A stretch of DNA of 64,000 nucleotides, taken from assembly GCA_003254925.1 (NCBI GenBank), contig QANZ01005865.1, positions 46,567 through 110,566 of the forward strand, given 5' to 3'. Of the stretch, positions 12,801 through 25,299 are shown one piece after another (position 1 is the first letter of the stretch; the number at the start of each line of letters is the position of its first letter). The notes beneath the pieces are model-generated. The model was not told the DNA's origin. It saw nothing but the letters and a program-made list of their open reading frames with translations, and made no database searches. A program made the position numbers and the translations under genes. This DNA is from Chamaecrista fasciculata. Lineage: Eukaryota; Streptophyta; Magnoliopsida; Fabales; Fabaceae.

Positions 12801-14259
12801 ATTCCATCTCATAGCATAACAGGGAAATTTATGGAACCAACCTGATTGATAGACCCAAGACTACCTCTCATGGTTCGAGGTGATATCTCTGCTATATAAA
12901 CAGGTACCTAATTAAACATGAGAAAGTTAATTAGATACTTTACTACAACGTCATTTGACCTGATCATCCCAACTTGTAAATTGGAAAATTTAAGAGGAGC
13001 AGATAATGTGACACACTAATAAAGTGGTATCAAGATTGATTACCACGTAAGATATTATTCCCACGCCAAAACCTTCCAATAATCGCCCCATAAAAAGAAG
13101 CGACGATTCCTACAAATGAAGGGGACATCATATATCATTACAATGTTAGGTGATGTACTGCTAGCTTTGTTATTTGAGTAATACTCGTGTCGACGTACAC
13201 TTACTTTGGCCATAGAAATGGCAAGCCAGCCTACTACATTTGGGACTGCCGCGATCATTAGGGACTGCATAACAACCAAGATTGTTATTACTTATTAGTT
13301 ATTAGGCATAAATGCTACTCTGTTTTTCTTTTAATCCAAAACAACATCAAAGTTATATGTAACATTGTAACTAGTACCCCTTTCCGCCCATAGTAATCTG
13401 CTATTTGGCCACTTCCTGTTGCTCCCACCATGGCACCCACGTTGGACAATGATCCAAATACAGAGAACTGTCTTCATCAACATATTCAATAAAAAACTAA
13501 AAGTAAATTAACTAAGAAAGAAAAAGAAGGCCTAAAGCCCTAAACTAAATCAAAATCAAAGAGGAAATCAATAATTTGGATTCTAAAAGATAACATATTT
13601 TTTAATTTAATTCCTGGAAGATAGAATTACAAAATTTAATCAATGAAAAATGTGACTGCAATCAACTTAGTTATTTTGTTAAGATGTTAATTAAAATTTA
13701 ATGACAAATATAATTTTTTAACATCAATTATTTGATTTAATGTGAATAAAATTTAGAATTATGTAATATATGTGATTAATTTTTAATTAGTAACTTTAAT
13801 AAAGTGACTAATTTAATTATGCACATTTTTTAAGGACTAAATTGAAAAAATTATTATTATTTAGAGACCAAATTATGAATTTGTTGTAAATAAAATAAAT
13901 GAGAGAAGTGACGATGAATTGACCCTTGGAATGGTGAGATTAAGATCTCTAATCATAGAGGCTTGAGTGGGAGAACTGTATCCACACTGCACCAACAAGA
14001 AAGAAACAAGAGTCAAATGTAAAAGAAGGAAAAAAGCGCATGATGACGCAAAATCATGTGTACGACGTCGTATTTACGAAGATAGGGATGGTGGTGTGAG
14101 TGAACTGTGAAGCACCGTGAAACCGAATTGGAGAGGACCCAATGCAACCACGAGCACGCATATCACAACGAACACACTACTCTCTCGAGCATTGATTGAC
14201 CCAAGCAATGGCTTCCTAACATTCGCGCCATTATTCTCTGTGTCGTTCCTCGAATTCAT
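9801..14259 (-). CDS. ERD6-like monosaccharide transporter, copy 1 (18 exons)
   Basis: Exons, 5' to 3' on the minus strand: 14259-14116, 13986-13924, 13467-13378, 13264-13205, 13109-13044, 12907-12842, 12731-12656, 12586-12522, 12423-12331, 12220-12140, 12039-11955, 11854-11808, 11369-11307, 11024-10965, 10878-10813, 10716-10657, 10484-10370, 9916-9801. All introns are GT-AG and the exons sum to 1416 nt, 471 aa, with no stop. It is an MFS sugar porter with 12 expected membrane helices, GRK and PESPRWL loop motifs, [12 protein letters not shown] and the C-terminal [12 protein letters not shown]. Family role: proton-linked hexose movement, often at the tonoplast. Exon sizes and phases equal those of copy 2 (16027-20346), so the two are tandem duplicates. 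The N-terminus is about 17 aa shorter, and the helix 7 motif reads QQLTGMT with Thr283 where copy 2 has Asn300. A 165-bp assembly duplication sits in intron 12. Confidence 0.93.
11366..11697. repeat. Direct duplication across a single N (probable assembly artefact)
   Basis: Bases 11366-11530 are repeated almost exactly at 11532-11697, separated by one N. The copies differ by one poly-A base and a 'ttgag/tttag' change. The first copy includes the first four bases of transporter exon 13 with its splice acceptor; the second lies wholly in the intron. Two overlapping contigs or haplotypes joined without merging explain this best. Confidence 0.85.
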
Positions 14260-14613
14260 TATATTGCGTATATATTCTCTCAGATCGAGTTTGTAAACTT
14301 TCGTGAATATATAGTTAGAGTAATAATAACAAAATGAACATTAAGTTGGATTATATTTATACGAGGTTGTGAAAAGGTGAAGACGACAATGGAAGATGAT
14401 GCTTTATTAGGATAATATTGAGTGAAAGAAGGTAATCTGCAATTCTCCAAATTAGTGTGTGGCGTAGAATTCTCCGCGTGATCTGGACATGTGAGGAATA
14501 AGGAGACCGAGATCCTATGATCATGTCGTGTTGTTTAGTTCAGATTAATTCAACAACACGTCGCTCGAAGAAATGTAGGACAGGTCACAGGTGCATTTCA
14601 ATTTTCAACGATC
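14260..14613. other. 5' flank of transporter copy 1
   Basis: This is the upstream region of the minus-strand gene, which should hold its leader and promoter. No other gene is visible. Confidence 0.5.
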
Positions 14614-14621
14614 ACATATCA

Positions 14622-15225
14622 CTACGGAGGGCAAAAATTCCCCATCATTCCCCGCGGGACGGGGGCAAATTTTTCTCTGTATGGAGTTCGAGGACGGGGA
14701 CAGGGAGTATGTCACCCGTGCCGCAGAATTCCCGTCCCCGAATTAAATATAATAAATATATTACAAAATATTAATATAATTAATATAAATCTTAATAATT
14801 TAGAATAATATTAATCTAAATTCAATTAAATCTAATAAATTTAATTATACATTATTTTTACAAACTAAAATTCCATTAACCCATCTTAAATCTAATAATA
14901 TGACTTATTTTTTGTGTGATGGGGATTTTAGGATGTTAATATTATTTTTTTCTCAAATTTTATGTACTTTGTATTAAATTTTATTGTGATTGGAGTTTGT
15001 TGTAGTGTGACATTGCATGAAATTTTATAATTCAATTTAAATTGTTTATTAGAATATGTTTTGAATTAATTAGAAATAATATTATTATTATTTAAAAAAA
15101 ATTGTGGGACGCAAGGAGTCGGGGAACGGGGACGGGGAGAAAAAAGTCCCCACAACGGGGATCGGGGACGGAGAGAAATTTTTTTTGCGCACTCTCCGTC
15201 CCCGCCCCGCGCAGGTGCCATCCCT
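14622..15225. mobile_element. Non-autonomous hAT-type element
   Basis: The element is flanked by a perfect 8-bp direct repeat ACATATCA (14614-14621 and 15226-15233), the hAT target-site length. The right end, read inward, begins AGGGATGGCACCTGCGCGGG, typical of short plant hAT elements; the left end is more degenerate. Both ends carry inverted G/C-rich tracts ('gggacggggg', 'ggggacgggga'), while the middle is AT-rich and non-coding. The length is about 604 bp, with no transposase. Confidence 0.75.
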
Positions 15226-15233
15226 ACATATCA

Positions 15234-16026
15234 TGTCCCCCCGATTGTACAAATTTTTTTTTTGATTTTAGTCACTGTTGTTATAAACTTTTTGATTATG
15301 TGTAAAACTAAAAGATTATTTTAATGAAATTTTCATTTAAACTTTTTTACAAATTTTATTGTTATTATTATATTTTACATTGATTTATAATTAAAAAAAT
15401 AGTAATTAATTGTAGTAAAAAAATTTAAAAAAATTCTTAATCTTTTCAACAAAATTTTGGCAAAAGAGATTATTTAGATAAAACTAAAAAAAATTATTTA
15501 TTTTTTTACTTTTCAAAATTCACAAAATTTCTATACGAGTAAACTTCAAAAAAAAAAATTATGTACTTTAGTGGAAAAAGTAAGAATATGCTAGAGACTT
15601 GATGAACAATCAACAACAATCCCAAAATACATGTAGTTTATCAAGTTCTAGTAGGGTTTTCTCGTGCACATGTATAGAAATGCCATACAAAATTCAATTT
15701 GGACTGATATTTTGTATGGTGTTCTTCTAAACAGGTGCTTCCTACAACACGTGTATTCCCTTCATTTATTCCCTTAAATTTATACATATGCATCTACGGG
15801 GATTGCGAAAACAATCCAATTTCTGTCTGTCAGTGAACGCAATATATTACTTTGTTTAATTGAGGCACCAAAAAAAATGATGCTATATATATTTTGAATA
15901 TTTTATCGAACTCAAGCTGTTTTTACATTGATAAGAAAATCATACAGCAACATAGGAACATAACTATATAAGAATACGAGAGTTTGGCATATCAATTTAT
16001 TTGAAACTGATGCTCTCCAAACAGAA
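15234..16026. other. Intergenic DNA between the two tandem transporters
   Basis: No coding region is seen. Part of it is likely the 3' UTR of transporter copy 2 and distal promoter of copy 1. Confidence 0.5.
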
Positions 16027-19000
16027 TCACCTAAGGGAGGATTGAATTTCTTCCAAAGTTCTTCCTTTGGTTTCAGGGACCCAAATTGCTATAAATGCAA
16101 TGGTAAAGGCAGCTACTACTGCGTAGATGGTGAATGTTCCTGTTTGACAGCCAAATCTCAAAGTTATATTTATAGATTAAGCATGCATCAATAAAACAAA
16201 ATCGAAAAGCCTGTATTACAAAGATGAGCATCAATAGTGTTGGAAACTTTGTACTACTGACCCTCGAGCTTGCATAAAGAAATTTAGGTATCATATAATC
16301 TATGTACATGCAATAAGTTTATGATTTAATTTTCACAAGCTGACATGTCAGTCTCATATGTGCAGATTGAATTCTAAATTCTAATTACCGCATCTACAGA
16401 CATTACATGATATCTAAAAATTTCTCATCCTACAATAAAAGTTCTAGCATGAGCCAGCACCATCACATAATGCAAAAAAAGAGCAACTAAGAGAGAGAGA
16501 GAGAAAGAGAGACCTCCACTGCTCCAAGATAAAAGCAAGTTTGCTGTCATTGTGATCACAAAAGAAGTAAGCCAATTTAACAAGGTGGCTAAACTGCCAC
16601 CAAGGCTTTTTATATTTACTGGAAGTATCTGAAAAAGAATAATTTGCAAGAAGTGAGTGAGTACCAAATCCCAACATATTCCGCGAACAATCAACATATT
16701 TATGACCACTTTATCTTGGAGACTAAAAGAGACACAGTGCCTAAAGAAACAAGAATGACTGAATGAATGAGGAAAACAGTAGAGATATTTGCTGAATAAT
16801 GCTAACAACTACTTGATTCTTCTTGCACATACGTGTTCTATAAATAGTAAACTATATATATTTTGCATACCTCAGCCATTATGACCCAAGGAATTGGTCC
16901 GAGTCCTAGAGAGAATCCAATCACCATAAGCTGGGAAAAAATAGTTGATTTAACTGATGAATACTAAACAAAAACTTAATAGCATGCAAAGAATGAAATC
17001 AAACATTAGGCTACATATAACATACCACAAGTCCAACAACAGAGATTATTCCCAAAATGCTGTACAGATGAGAGTCCTCTGATACGGCTTTCTGTATTAA
17101 TAAGATAAAAGAAATTAAAAAAAAGAAAGCTAAGCTCCTGACAATGAATCAAAGCCTCGTACCATTACCAAGTACCTACCTCCAAATAGAATGCTATAGC
17201 AACAACGGCGATGCTAAATGTCATTACAGAGGAGGATATCTGCAGCAGTAACAGCAAATGTCAGATTTTTTTTTCTTTAACTCCATGTGATTCTTTTAAA
17301 ATAACATTAATAAATTTTAGGAAAAATTAACTGTGCTTGATACGCACTAGTAAGAGAAGTCTCCGGCCACTTTTATCCACCAACCAAGTTGCGACTGCAG
17401 TTGTTAGGACCTGGAAAAGAAAGTTGGCAATTGGACCTAAATTTATAATTTTGATATTCACATGAATTCTTGGGTATAGTGACCAACCTGAACAACTCCT
17501 AGAAGGACTGTGGCAATTTTGTCGGATGAAATTCCTGTCACAACGAGGAAGTAATTTTAAAACAGGAGGAATTAATAGTCTTGGAGATACAGCATAGTCA
17601 TCCAAAGTTTCAAATTAGTTTCTGTTACTAGTTTTGAACCCAAACCAAATAAGAAACTTAAGGAGGAGGGGAACCAGCCTTTTTTACATTCCTTACATCT
17701 TTAGGTCAATAACATGGTCAAGTTCCAAGGTCATTTAATTTTTAAATTATCATTATGACTTGAAAGAACTGAGTCTCGAAAACAACAGGAAAAATGGAGA
17801 TTATGGTGTTATGGGTTAGTAGATAAACAAAAATCTTGTATGTCAAACTCTCTTATCCTGACAGAAAGAAAAATAAAAATGAACAAGAAATTCATGGCAA
17901 AAAAATAGGAAAAGAAAGGAAACTCCCCAATTAATAGTTGATAAGTAAATTTAATCAACCTGCATTTGAAAAGATGGTACTTGAATAGAACAAAACTCCA
18001 TTAATACCACTCAGTTGCTGGAGCACAAGTAATCCAATTCCTACCTGCAGACACACAATTATCCAAAAGTTTAGGTAGCTTATAACTTTCAGACAAATAA
18101 ATAAAATCAGACAAGCTAGGGAAGAGAGGAGGAGCAAAATTAAAATAAGAAAGGAATTATAGAATACCATTAAAGGAAGCCAATATCTTTTCCTCTTGAG
18201 ATCTGCAAATCGCATGGTAACTCTTTTTCCAGTTGTTGCCACAGCTCGCTATAAAAAGAAAATTGGTTTAGCTGTGTATGCCTGTATGGTTCTTATTACA
18301 GGTTCTTGAACCATACTCTTAAGTCTCTAACCACACTTTGTATTTTCTTATTGTCATGCATCAAGATTATTTTGCTAACTTTGGAGGAAAAATGATTAAA
18401 TACTTAAATACCTTAATTTCATGTACTTCAACAGATATATCTGTGTCAAATCCTCGTAAAACTTGCAAAGAAGTCTCAAACTCTTCTGTCATCCCCATCT
18501 TGGCCTGGACTTCCCCAATTTCCCCCAGCCCAGAAAAGAAAAGAAAAGAAAGAACATTAGGAAAAGTGAACTATTCCTCCCTTTCTTTTTCTTTTCTTTT
18601 ACCAGAAGGAACATTTAAACCAACAGAGGTGGAAAGATACAAGAACTCAATCAGTACTACACTACATAGCATTTGATCCATACCAACCATCTGGGAGATT
18701 CTGGTATAAAAAATAGCCCTGGAATTAATGCAGTGCAAGGTAAAATTCCTGCAAAGGAAAAGTACATGTTAATTGGTACACAAGTGAGGCCATGCCACAT
18801 ACAAATGAGTGTGATTCTTCTAATCATTTCTCTGAAAATTAATATTAAGTTATTAGAATTGACAAAACTCATTTGTGTATTTCCAAGATCCATCCATTTG
18901 CTAAAAACCAACCAGCTTAAATAATTAGGAATTTACCTATAACTGCCAGCACTCTCCAGTTGACAAAAAGGCCCAACAAATAAGCCAGCAGTATTCCAAT

Positions 19001-20346
19001 TGTAACTGAGAGCTGAGCGAAAGGGACACAGAAATCAACAATAGCATTTCAAATTGAAGAACAAGGTATAAATTGGATTCAGAAGCAACCAACAATAAGT
19101 AGTCAACCTGATTCACCGATCCAAGGCCACCTCTCAGGTTTTGAGGTGCTATCTCTGTAATATAGACAGGCACCTAAAGAAAAGAAAGACCAGTAATGAG
19201 TAAACTAGTCACATTCAGAAAGTTCACTCATGGTCCCAACATATAAATAAAGAAAGAACACAGGTAAGGTTACTATCTTTGTTATAAAATTACTCCAATC
19301 GTAAACTTGATTTATACTTCTTTTTGATGATTGATTATGCAAAAATGTGTCTTTAATAGTCTCCTTCTACCATGATTGGTCATGCACAAAATTTTAATCA
19401 AATATCATGTTTATTGAAGAATCTTCCAGCAAAAATATGAGCAACTTTACCTAAATTTAGCCCTATAAATAATCTAAAACAGAACTACCAAGATTACCAC
19501 ATAAGAGATTATCCCCACGCCAAATCCTTCCAATAAGCGCCCCATGTACAAAAACGATGAGTCCTATAAAAGCAGCAATACATTAAATCTTAAGGTAATA
19601 TTAAACTTGACAGAAGTGGAACAACATAATACCAAACCACCCAAGTTACTACTCACTTTGGCAAAAGAAATGGCAAGCCATCCAATTATATTGGGGATTG
19701 CAGCAATCATTAGTGACTGCAAAATTGAACATGCCAAAGCATTACTCATCACATTCGTTAGTAGCCTTAAAAGTGTAAAAAACCAAACACACAAAAAAGT
19801 CACTTTACCCCTTTACGGCCCATGTACTCTGCCATTTGACCACTGGTTATTGCTCCCACCATCGCACCCACATTCGATAAAGACCCAAATAGAGAAAACT
19901 GCCACCAATAAAATCCTCAGCCAAAATGATAAAAAAAGATTACAAATGAACGGTAAACAAACACATCCTTCAACCAAATTCATCAAGCCAAACCTCCGAA
20001 ACTGTGAGGTTTAGATCGCTGGTGATGCTGTCTTGAGTAGGAGAAGAGTATCCACTCTGTAAAACCATTCAAACACACACACACACATATACAGAAATCA
20101 ATAACATCGTTTAGAACAGAATAAGATTGAGGAGAAGAAAGAAGAAAGCACCGTGAAGCCGAATTGAATAGGACCCAAAGCGACGATGAGAACGCAAAAG
20201 AGAACGGAGACGGAGCCGTCACGCATGACTTGGGTCGACGAACCCGTGATGCTGGATTGCCTCGAGCCCATTCTGTACCAGCTTCCAGTATGAAGAAAGG
20301 GCTTCCTGAGATCCCTCGATTCCTCATTCTCTTCCCTGAAGCTCAT
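16027..20346 (-). CDS. ERDL6: ERD6-like 6 type monosaccharide transporter, copy 2 (18 exons)
   Basis: Exons on the minus strand: 20346-20152, 20056-19994, 19898-19809, 19716-19657, 19563-19498, 19173-19108, 19012-18937, 18748-18684, 18504-18412, 18248-18168, 18044-17960, 17534-17488, 17410-17348, 17239-17180, 17091-17026, 16930-16871, 16628-16514, 16139-16027. They sum to 1464 nt, 487 aa, the length I recall for Arabidopsis ERDL6. The N-terminus reads [26 protein letters not shown], a hallmark of that subgroup; acidic residues before RKPFL could serve in vacuolar sorting. The sugar-site motif [14 protein letters not shown] is intact (Asn300). Family role: export of hexose from the vacuole to the cytosol. 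An in-frame ATG five codons upstream (20361) is possible, but the second aligns with the family start. It is the conserved member of the tandem pair. Confidence 0.95.
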
Positions 20347-22231
20347 TGCCGCAAAACTCACACTCTCACAGCCTCAAGCGAAAGAAAGAAAGCACTAATT
20401 AAGTGAGTAAGTTGGAATAGTAGTAGGTAGATAGATGGATTGATTTTGCTGTTGAAGTGACAAAGAGTAATGGTAGCTAACGGGAGATTCGGATGTTCTG
20501 TGAGCGGACTCAGCGACAGCGTTATGGATGTGTCTGTTACGATTTAAGACCATTCAAGGCATTTTTTTTCTTTTTTTTTTTTCCACAGATCGTATACCAC
20601 CAACTAGTCTCTTCGCTGTCAAAATTATGTCAAACCCTGGGTTTAGGGTTTTTACCGCGTCTCCATTGATACAAACAATCATTCATGCATTTTCCATATA
20701 TGTGGATGTGATGAATCGGCTTCATGATTAATGGGTTGATTAAGATCCGTGGGGTAGATGCGATTTTGAAACTGTATCCAGTTTGCTGGACCATTGCTTA
20801 CAATTGGTTAGACACGTGTTTGTTGCTCAATAATAATATGCTATTGAAGGTGAAGTTCTTGCCTGCTTTGTTTTTTGGTGTGATGAGTGAGAAACTGTCG
20901 TCTTCCTGATAGTTTATTATAAATTAATATTTGATACTTGAAAGATTATTAAATTAATATTTATCTAGTTATCTTGCCACATATTTTATTCAGAACAAAA
21001 AATTGACACACAAGTAAAATAAAATTTGACACATCAGCATTGAGTCAAAATTTGGGTATAATTGAAACTAATGTTTCACATTAGGGCACAACTGACACAA
21101 ATAAAACGTTAAAGACGTAACTGAAAATCATCGCAAACAAGGTCTTTTGCATATATATATATCTAATATTATATGGCTCCACCCTTTTCTGGTCGTCCAT
21201 GTTTAAAACTATAGTCTATGAAATTAAAAATAAGAGAAAATTTACTATTTGGTCTCTTTTTCTTTACTAAGTTAACAATTTAGTCCCTTATTTATTTTAC
21301 ATACATATTTGCGTGCCCGTTAGGGCACGCAAAGNGTTGTTAAAAGAATGAATTTTCAAGTACCTATAGCATTATCGTTTGTTAAAGTTATTATTTTTTC
21401 CAGACTGTGAATAACAGTTTATTTTCCTCGAATTAGAAAATTATCCCGCACTGTTTTCAGAAAAAAAAAAACGGAAAAGGATTAGAATTATTAGTGACAC
21501 TAAACACCACATTGGTCAGAACTCAGTATGATTGGCTCCTTCATGTATGATTGGCTCCCTCTCTCTAAAGTCTAAACTATAAAGCAATCTTATAGTTCTC
21601 CATTATTTATTTACTTTAGTGGATATTAGGTCTCCACTAGTTAGAGGAATGGGCCTTTAAAACTGATCCAAATTGTACACACTCAAAAATTATCCAAATT
21701 CGTGTCACTAAATTATACAAAATCAATTTAATACTAAAAAATCGTGATTTAATTTAATTTAATTACAAATATATCAGAATCTGATTGTTTGATTTAGTTA
21801 AAATGTTCATTGTAATAAGTAATAACAATTAAATTTTAAATGCTAATTTTCTCATCAAAATAAATAAAATTTTTACTATTATATTTGATTCATATTGTTA
21901 TGCAAACTTTCACTTTAAAGCAAAAACCTTGTCATCTTGGCGCCGTTTGACGTTTACAAGATAGACTGGTAGTTGATATTTGATTCCCACTCGTTTTGAA
22001 AGTCACCCCCGAACAGTGTTGCAAGCACGTTCAACGTCGAGTTCATTGTCGTTTAACATAATTTACCCCTTTTAGTAATTTCCCCTAAAAAAATGAAAAC
22101 ATTGAACTTTCACAAAAAAAAAAAGAAGAAGAGATAGAGAGCGAATGAAAGAAGTCAAGGAAGTCGTTTTCCCTCCCCGCCATATCGCTGCTTTACAATC
22201 GTAACCCTAAAAATCAGCCCCAATTTTTACA
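20347..22231. other. Region between divergent transporter and glycosylase genes
   Basis: It should contain both promoters. The central part is occupied by a Helitron copy (21162-21336) ending in a single N at 21337. No other gene is visible. Confidence 0.6.
21162..21336 (+). mobile_element. Non-autonomous Helitron, copy H1
   Basis: It starts with TC after an A (A|TCTAATATTATATGGCTCC). It ends with a near-terminal hairpin, GCGTGCCC-GTTA-GGGCACGC, then AAAG, where the sequence is broken by N at 21337; the expected CCCCTAG end is therefore missing. The order 5' TC, hairpin and then CTRR about 10 nt later is the Helitron signature, and it is complete in the related copy at 27621-27920. Confidence 0.8.
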
Positions 22232-23224
22232 ATGGTGAGGCGAACTCGATCACAGACCAAAGCCATTTCCAACCCCGAGCTTCAACCTCACGATTATCAA
22301 TCTCCAACTACAACTGCAATAACCCTAAACCCTCCTCCTTCTTCTTCTTCCAAAATCTCATTTCGGGCTCGAAAAATTCGAAGAGTCACATCTGATACAG
22401 ATAACATTAAACTCCCCCAGATTACCAAAGCAAAAGCATCCAAAACATCAACACTCACGATAGATCATAAAACCATTGCTTCCGAGGAGGAAACCCCATC
22501 CGCATCCCCCGCCATTTTGCCCATGATCGTGAAGCCGTTGAATCTGAAAGGCGAAATTGATCTTGCTCTTCAGCATTTACGTTTATCCGATTCCCTCTTA
22601 GCGACTTGCATTGATTCTTTTCGCCCACTGGAGTTCAATACTCATCGCCCTCCATTTCTTTCACTCACAAAGAGCATCGTTTGTCAGCAACTTTCTGATA
22701 AGGCGGCCAAAGCAATCCACTCTCGTTTCGTCACACTCTGTGGAGGCGAGGCTTCAGTTCGACCCGATGTAGTGCTTGGGCTCTCAGCTCAGCAGCTTCG
22801 GGAAACTGGAATCTCTGGACCGAAAGCTAACTACCTTCATGATCTGGCTAGCAAATTCAGCGATGGGATATTATCAGATTCTTCAATACTCGAGATGGAT
22901 GATGAAACCCTCGTTAACAAACTAACTATGGTTAAGGGGATTGGGCCTTGGTCAGTGCACATGTTCATGATTTTCACACTTTATAGGCCTGACGTTCTCC
23001 CTGTGGGGGATCTTGTTGTTAGGAGAGGCGTTGAGAAATTGTATGGCCTTAAAGCATTGCCTAAGCCCTCGCAAATGGAGAAGTTATGTGAGAAATGGAA
23101 GCCGTATAGGACTGTTGGGTCTTGGTATATGTATAGGCTCATGGAAGCAAAGGGTGTCTTGCCAACAAAAACAGCAGTAGAAGCAGAATCAACGACACTG
23201 ATGGATGACGGAATGCACGGATAG
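22232..23224 (+). CDS. DNA-3-methyladenine glycosylase-like HhH-GPD protein
   Basis: This is a single-exon gene of 330 aa. The first ~95 residues are polar and basic (MVRRTRSQTK, KISFRARKIRR), a probable nuclear-targeting and DNA-contacting tail. The catalytic domain runs from about residue 105 to 315. It includes PFLSLTKSIVCQQLS, the helix-hairpin-helix MVKGIGPWSVHMFMIF (about 231-246), and the GPD-type stretch LPVGDLVVRRG with Asp260 as the expected catalytic residue. It is an AlkA/MAG-like monofunctional glycosylase that would remove alkylated purines at the start of base excision repair. The ATG is preceded by an A-rich leader, and no upstream in-frame start is favoured. No iron-sulphur cysteine cluster is seen, arguing against the EndoIII/MutY branch. 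The plant orthologue sits next to ERDL6 in Arabidopsis, as here. Confidence 0.93.
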   Translation: MVRRTRSQTKAISNPELQPHDYQSPTTTAITLNPPPSSSSKISFRARKIRRVTSDTDNIKLPQITKAKASKTSTLTIDHKTIASEEETPSASPAILPMIVKPLNLKGEIDLALQHLRLSDSLLATCIDSFRPLEFNTHRPPFLSLTKSIVCQQLSDKAAKAIHSRFVTLCGGEASVRPDVVLGLSAQQLRETGISGPKANYLHDLASKFSDGILSDSSILEMDDETLVNKLTMVKGIGPWSVHMFMIFTLYRPDVLPVGDLVVRRGVEKLYGLKALPKPSQMEKLCEKWKPYRTVGSWYMYRLMEAKGVLPTKTAVEAESTTLMDDGMHG

Positions 23225-25120
23225 GATACTTGCCTCTTTTTCAATTTTCAATTTGCGGTCAAGTCTGTATTGGATTTTGACGTTTTACATGTTTTGGTTA
23301 AATATACAGTGACCTCTCATTTCTAATGTTCAATTGGACTTTACAAATGGTAGAGAAGGTGTGGCTATAGTTATCCTACTGACTACTGTTAAGTTTTAAC
23401 GAAAATTCTGCTTGTTGAGCTTATGTGTCTGATGGAAATGTAAGGGAAATTTATTGCAGCAACATTTAGGTTGAATCTGATTGTTTAGCTGCTGTAAAAT
23501 TAGGTACTGGTGCAAGTACTCCTGGGAGTCACCATTTGTTCTTCTTGTTGTTGGATGATGACAAAGATATATGCTTTCATTCATTGAAAGTTCATATTAG
23601 TAGCCTTTTCTAACTCAGAAACTGTAATGGACCTTTCGTCTGTAAGTGGAGCCAATAGAAATCTGAACTTGGTTGGGATTATGGGAGGGCTGAATGAAGG
23701 TAAAAGTAATCTTATTCTGGCTTCGGCTATAAAAATGAAGATGGAACAGAAAAGAATTGGCTATTAAATTATTTCCATTCTCGTCTCTTTATTTTTGGTC
23801 GCTCTTGATAATTTGTTCTTTATTTACCGATCACATTCTCCCGTTATCACATCAGGAGCTACACACCGTTAACAAATTCACCTTGATAATCATATTCTCA
23901 ATCCCTCGTTACCGAAAAAAAGTCTTATTATTAATAATCCATAATGAGACTAGAATAATCTATTGCACTGTACAACATATGGCGTTTTTCTTAAATTTTC
24001 AGTACTTGGTTTTAACTTCCAAGTTTTAGTCAGGCCTCTTTCTTTTTCACATGACCGGTGATCTTCAAATCGCCAGCAAATTACTCTATTTCTCTATGAA
24101 TGAACTCCATAGCTCCTGCAAATTACCTTTACTGTTACAGAATTAGCTAAATTAGTAGGTTGGGAATTAGGATCAACTGTGGTTCGTGAAAGCAGAGGAA
24201 TCATGGGAAACACATATATATATTATGGTTAAGAATCAAGAGAAAATTGTTGCAGAACTCCAACGTTTTTTTTTGTTGTGGTATTAACACAAAATATTCT
24301 TCACTCATCGGCCATCCGTTTTATGGTTTAGGTAGAGGTTAATTTTTGTTTGAGTACCGTAAATCTCTCTTATTAGAAGTGTCTAATAATATTGGAACTT
24401 AACCCTATTGATATTGTAATAGAATGTAGGATGAAAGGTGCTTCTTGGGCTCCATTTTGTTAGATCACTTGGGCCTCACTTGAAGTAGCTTCATTATTGT
24501 GCCTAGTGGGCTTTTGTATTATGCTGTCATGTTTTGGGCCCAGTGAGTTTTTCTTTAGGCAGAAGGGGCCCAGTTAAATTGCTTCTTAGCCTTTTTGCTT
24601 TATAGTGAATTAGTAATAATCCTACTGTTTTATTTTCTTTTCGGTGTTTTGCTACTGATGTATTTGATGCATCTTAGACTTTGATTATCTATGGAATTCC
24701 TTATTTACGAAAAGAAAAAATTAATCATAAAGGAAGTGAATTCAAGGTTTTTTCTATCACTTCTAAGTAGCTATCACAAAAGGGAAAACCAAAAGGAAAA
24801 AGAAAAAGGAAGAACCTCTGCAATTGCATTACCACTAAGAAAAAGACAAAAGCGGGATCATTTGGAATTGGCATGGCATCATCAACTTTAGAATTTAGAT
24901 CAACCGCACGATAAACATGCTCTCTGCAAACAATATTCCACATTCAGACAGCAGATAAACGACAAAAAAAACAATACAGCAACCATAATGTACTCAAATA
25001 AAAGGTTTTGTTCCTACCTATCATTTACTGATTTACAGATAGCGTGTTTCAATGACAAAACTTAATTATGATTTTTAAGTAGTTTTTCAATATGAAACAA
25101 ATTGTCTCTTTATATATATA
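23225..25120. other. Intergenic, nothing recognised
   Basis: The first part is the glycosylase 3' UTR. The rest holds AT-rich DNA with stops in all frames and no recognised element. Confidence 0.55.
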
Positions 25121-25299
25121 CTATAGGCTTTGTGTGCCCTGACAGGCACGCAAATATGTATGTAAAATAAATGAATGACTAAATTGTTAACACGGTAAAA
25201 AAGAAGGGGTCAAATAATAATTTTCCTCTTATTATTAATTTTGTACTATAGTTTTAAAATGTGAACGACCAGAAAGTGGTGGAGCCATATAATATAAGA
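25121..25299 (-). mobile_element. Non-autonomous Helitron, copy H2
   Basis: On the minus strand it starts TCTTATATTATATGGCTCCA at 25299 and ends with the hairpin GCGTGCC-TGTC-AGGGCAC, then AAAGCCTATAG at 25121. The 3' end is a mutated form of CCCCTAG. The neighbouring bases (A before TC, T after the end) match Helitron insertion between A and T. The interior matches H1 in inverted order. A single N lies four bases beyond its 5' end (25303). Confidence 0.75.
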
